From assembly GCA_012511395.1 (NCBI GenBank), contig JAAZGD010000028.1, positions 1 through 6,187 on the forward strand: a DNA stretch of 6,187 bases, read 5' to 3'. Positions 5,718-6,187 of this stretch are shown one piece after another. Position 1 is the first letter of the stretch. Each line of letters starts with the position of its first letter. A program made the translations under genes and the position numbers. This stretch comes from Clostridiales bacterium (GTDB lineage: Bacteria; Bacillota; Clostridia; Peptostreptococcales; Anaerovoracaceae). A model generated the notes under the pieces. It had not been told where the DNA came from, ran no database searches, and worked only from the letters and a program-made list of their open reading frames with translations.

Positions 5718-5876
5718 ATGAGAAAATTTGTGTGCAATTTATGCGGGTATGTTTACGATGAAGCTTTAGGAGATCCTGATAATGGAGTAGCTGCCGGCAC
5801 AAAATGGGAAGATGTTCCTGAGGATTGGGTTTGCCCACTTTGTGGCGCACCAAAGGAAGAGTTTACAGAAGAGTAA
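5718..5876 (+). CDS. rd: Rubredoxin
   Basis: This 52-residue one-iron electron carrier is short enough to be missed by length cut-offs. Its sequence is textbook rubredoxin: the first iron knuckle CNLCGYVYD (Cys6, Cys9), GDPDNGV and GTKWEDVPEDWVCP in the middle, and the second knuckle CPLCGAPKEEF (Cys39, Cys42). All four iron-binding cysteines are present, and the length matches the usual 52-54. A perfect AGGAGG lies seven bases before the ATG. It sits 24 bases after perR and 18 before rubrerythrin with no promoter between. In strict anaerobes rubredoxin passes electrons to rubrerythrin, flavodiiron protein or superoxide reductase; here the obvious partner is the rubrerythrin encoded next. Confidence 0.97.
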   Translation: MRKFVCNLCGYVYDEALGDPDNGVAAGTKWEDVPEDWVCPLCGAPKEEFTEE

Positions 5877-5894
5877 AACCAGAGGAGGATTTAT

Positions 5895-6187
5895 ATGAGT
5901 AACAAAACACAGGAGAACTTAATGACGGCTTTTATAGGAGAAGCTCAAGCTAACAGAAAGTATGTGGCTTATGCTAAAAAAGCTGAGACAGAAGGTCATT
6001 ATAATGCAGCAAGACTTTTTAGAGCTGCAGCTGATGCAGAAACCTTGCATGCCTTAAAAGAATTTGAGGTGGCCGGAAAAGTAAGGTCTACAAGAGAAAA
6101 CCTTATGGACGGAATTGAGGGTGAAACTTATGAGTACACCTCCATGTATCCGCCATTTATAGAAGATGCAGAAAAAGAAGGTAATAA
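5895..6187 (+). CDS. rbr: Rubrerythrin (3' end outside the window)
   Basis: Rubrerythrin is a cytoplasmic diiron peroxidase that reduces hydrogen peroxide to water with electrons from rubredoxin, a main peroxide defence of anaerobes. The first 97 residues are visible and the frame is open at the edge. Diiron ligands seen are Glu16 in GEAQANRKY, Glu49 and His52 in AETLHA, and the Glu77/Glu80 pair in GETYEYTSMYP, characteristic of rubrerythrin rather than plain ferritin. The second ExxxH pair should follow beyond the window. There is no N-terminal rubredoxin domain, so this is not a 'reverse' rubrerythrin; whether a C-terminal rubredoxin domain follows cannot be seen. The ATG lies six bases after GAGGAGG and 18 bases after rubredoxin. 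It is the third gene of the perR operon, hence probably peroxide-inducible. Confidence 0.95.
   Translation, partial: MSNKTQENLMTAFIGEAQANRKYVAYAKKAETEGHYNAARLFRAAADAETLHALKEFEVAGKVRSTRENLMDGIEGETYEYTSMYPPFIEDAEKEGN

Overview
The window (about 40% G+C, estimated by eye) looks like chromosome from a low-GC anaerobic Firmicute of the Clostridia. The signs are strong purine-rich Shine-Dalgarno (SD) sites, GTG and TTG starts, a bacterial SelB, a DUF1836 protein, and a PerR-rubredoxin-rubrerythrin set typical of anaerobes. The species cannot be named from this sequence.

Layout: (1) 1-1386 is the 3' three-quarters of selB, the selenocysteine-specific elongation factor. It overlaps by 4 bases (ATGA) with 1383-1805, a divergent MoaE-like molybdopterin synthase large-subunit protein. 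The pair suggests a block for making selenium- and molybdenum/tungsten-dependent enzymes. (2) On the minus strand, 1840-2328 encodes a DUF1836 protein with a MerR-like helix-turn-helix. It diverges from 2478-3116, a hemolysin III/TrhA (PAQR-type) seven-helix membrane protein. The 146-150 bp between them holds a good sigma-A-type promoter for trhA. An exact 18-bp palindrome sits at its predicted start point, and a 7/8 copy of one arm lies in the likely promoter of the DUF1836 gene. (3) Plus-strand genes follow: a possible 22-codon ORF, a zinc-type cation diffusion facilitator with a His-rich N-terminus (3283-4215), and a fused methionine sulfoxide reductase MsrAB (4225-5208). (4) A near-consensus promoter whose -35 box contains the msrAB stop codon drives perR (5265-5693), rubredoxin (5718-5876) and rubrerythrin (5895 to the window end, incomplete).

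From 3283 onward the genes form a metal and oxidant defence neighbourhood: metal export, repair of oxidised methionine, a peroxide-sensing repressor with all expected metal ligands, and the electron carrier and diiron peroxidase that PerR commonly controls in anaerobes. No RNA gene, insertion sequence, CRISPR array or convincing intrinsic terminator was seen, and no gene-free stretch exceeds 300 bases. Nothing here is clearly a new system. The best lead is DUF1836 as the dedicated regulator of the hemolysin III-type protein through the palindrome.
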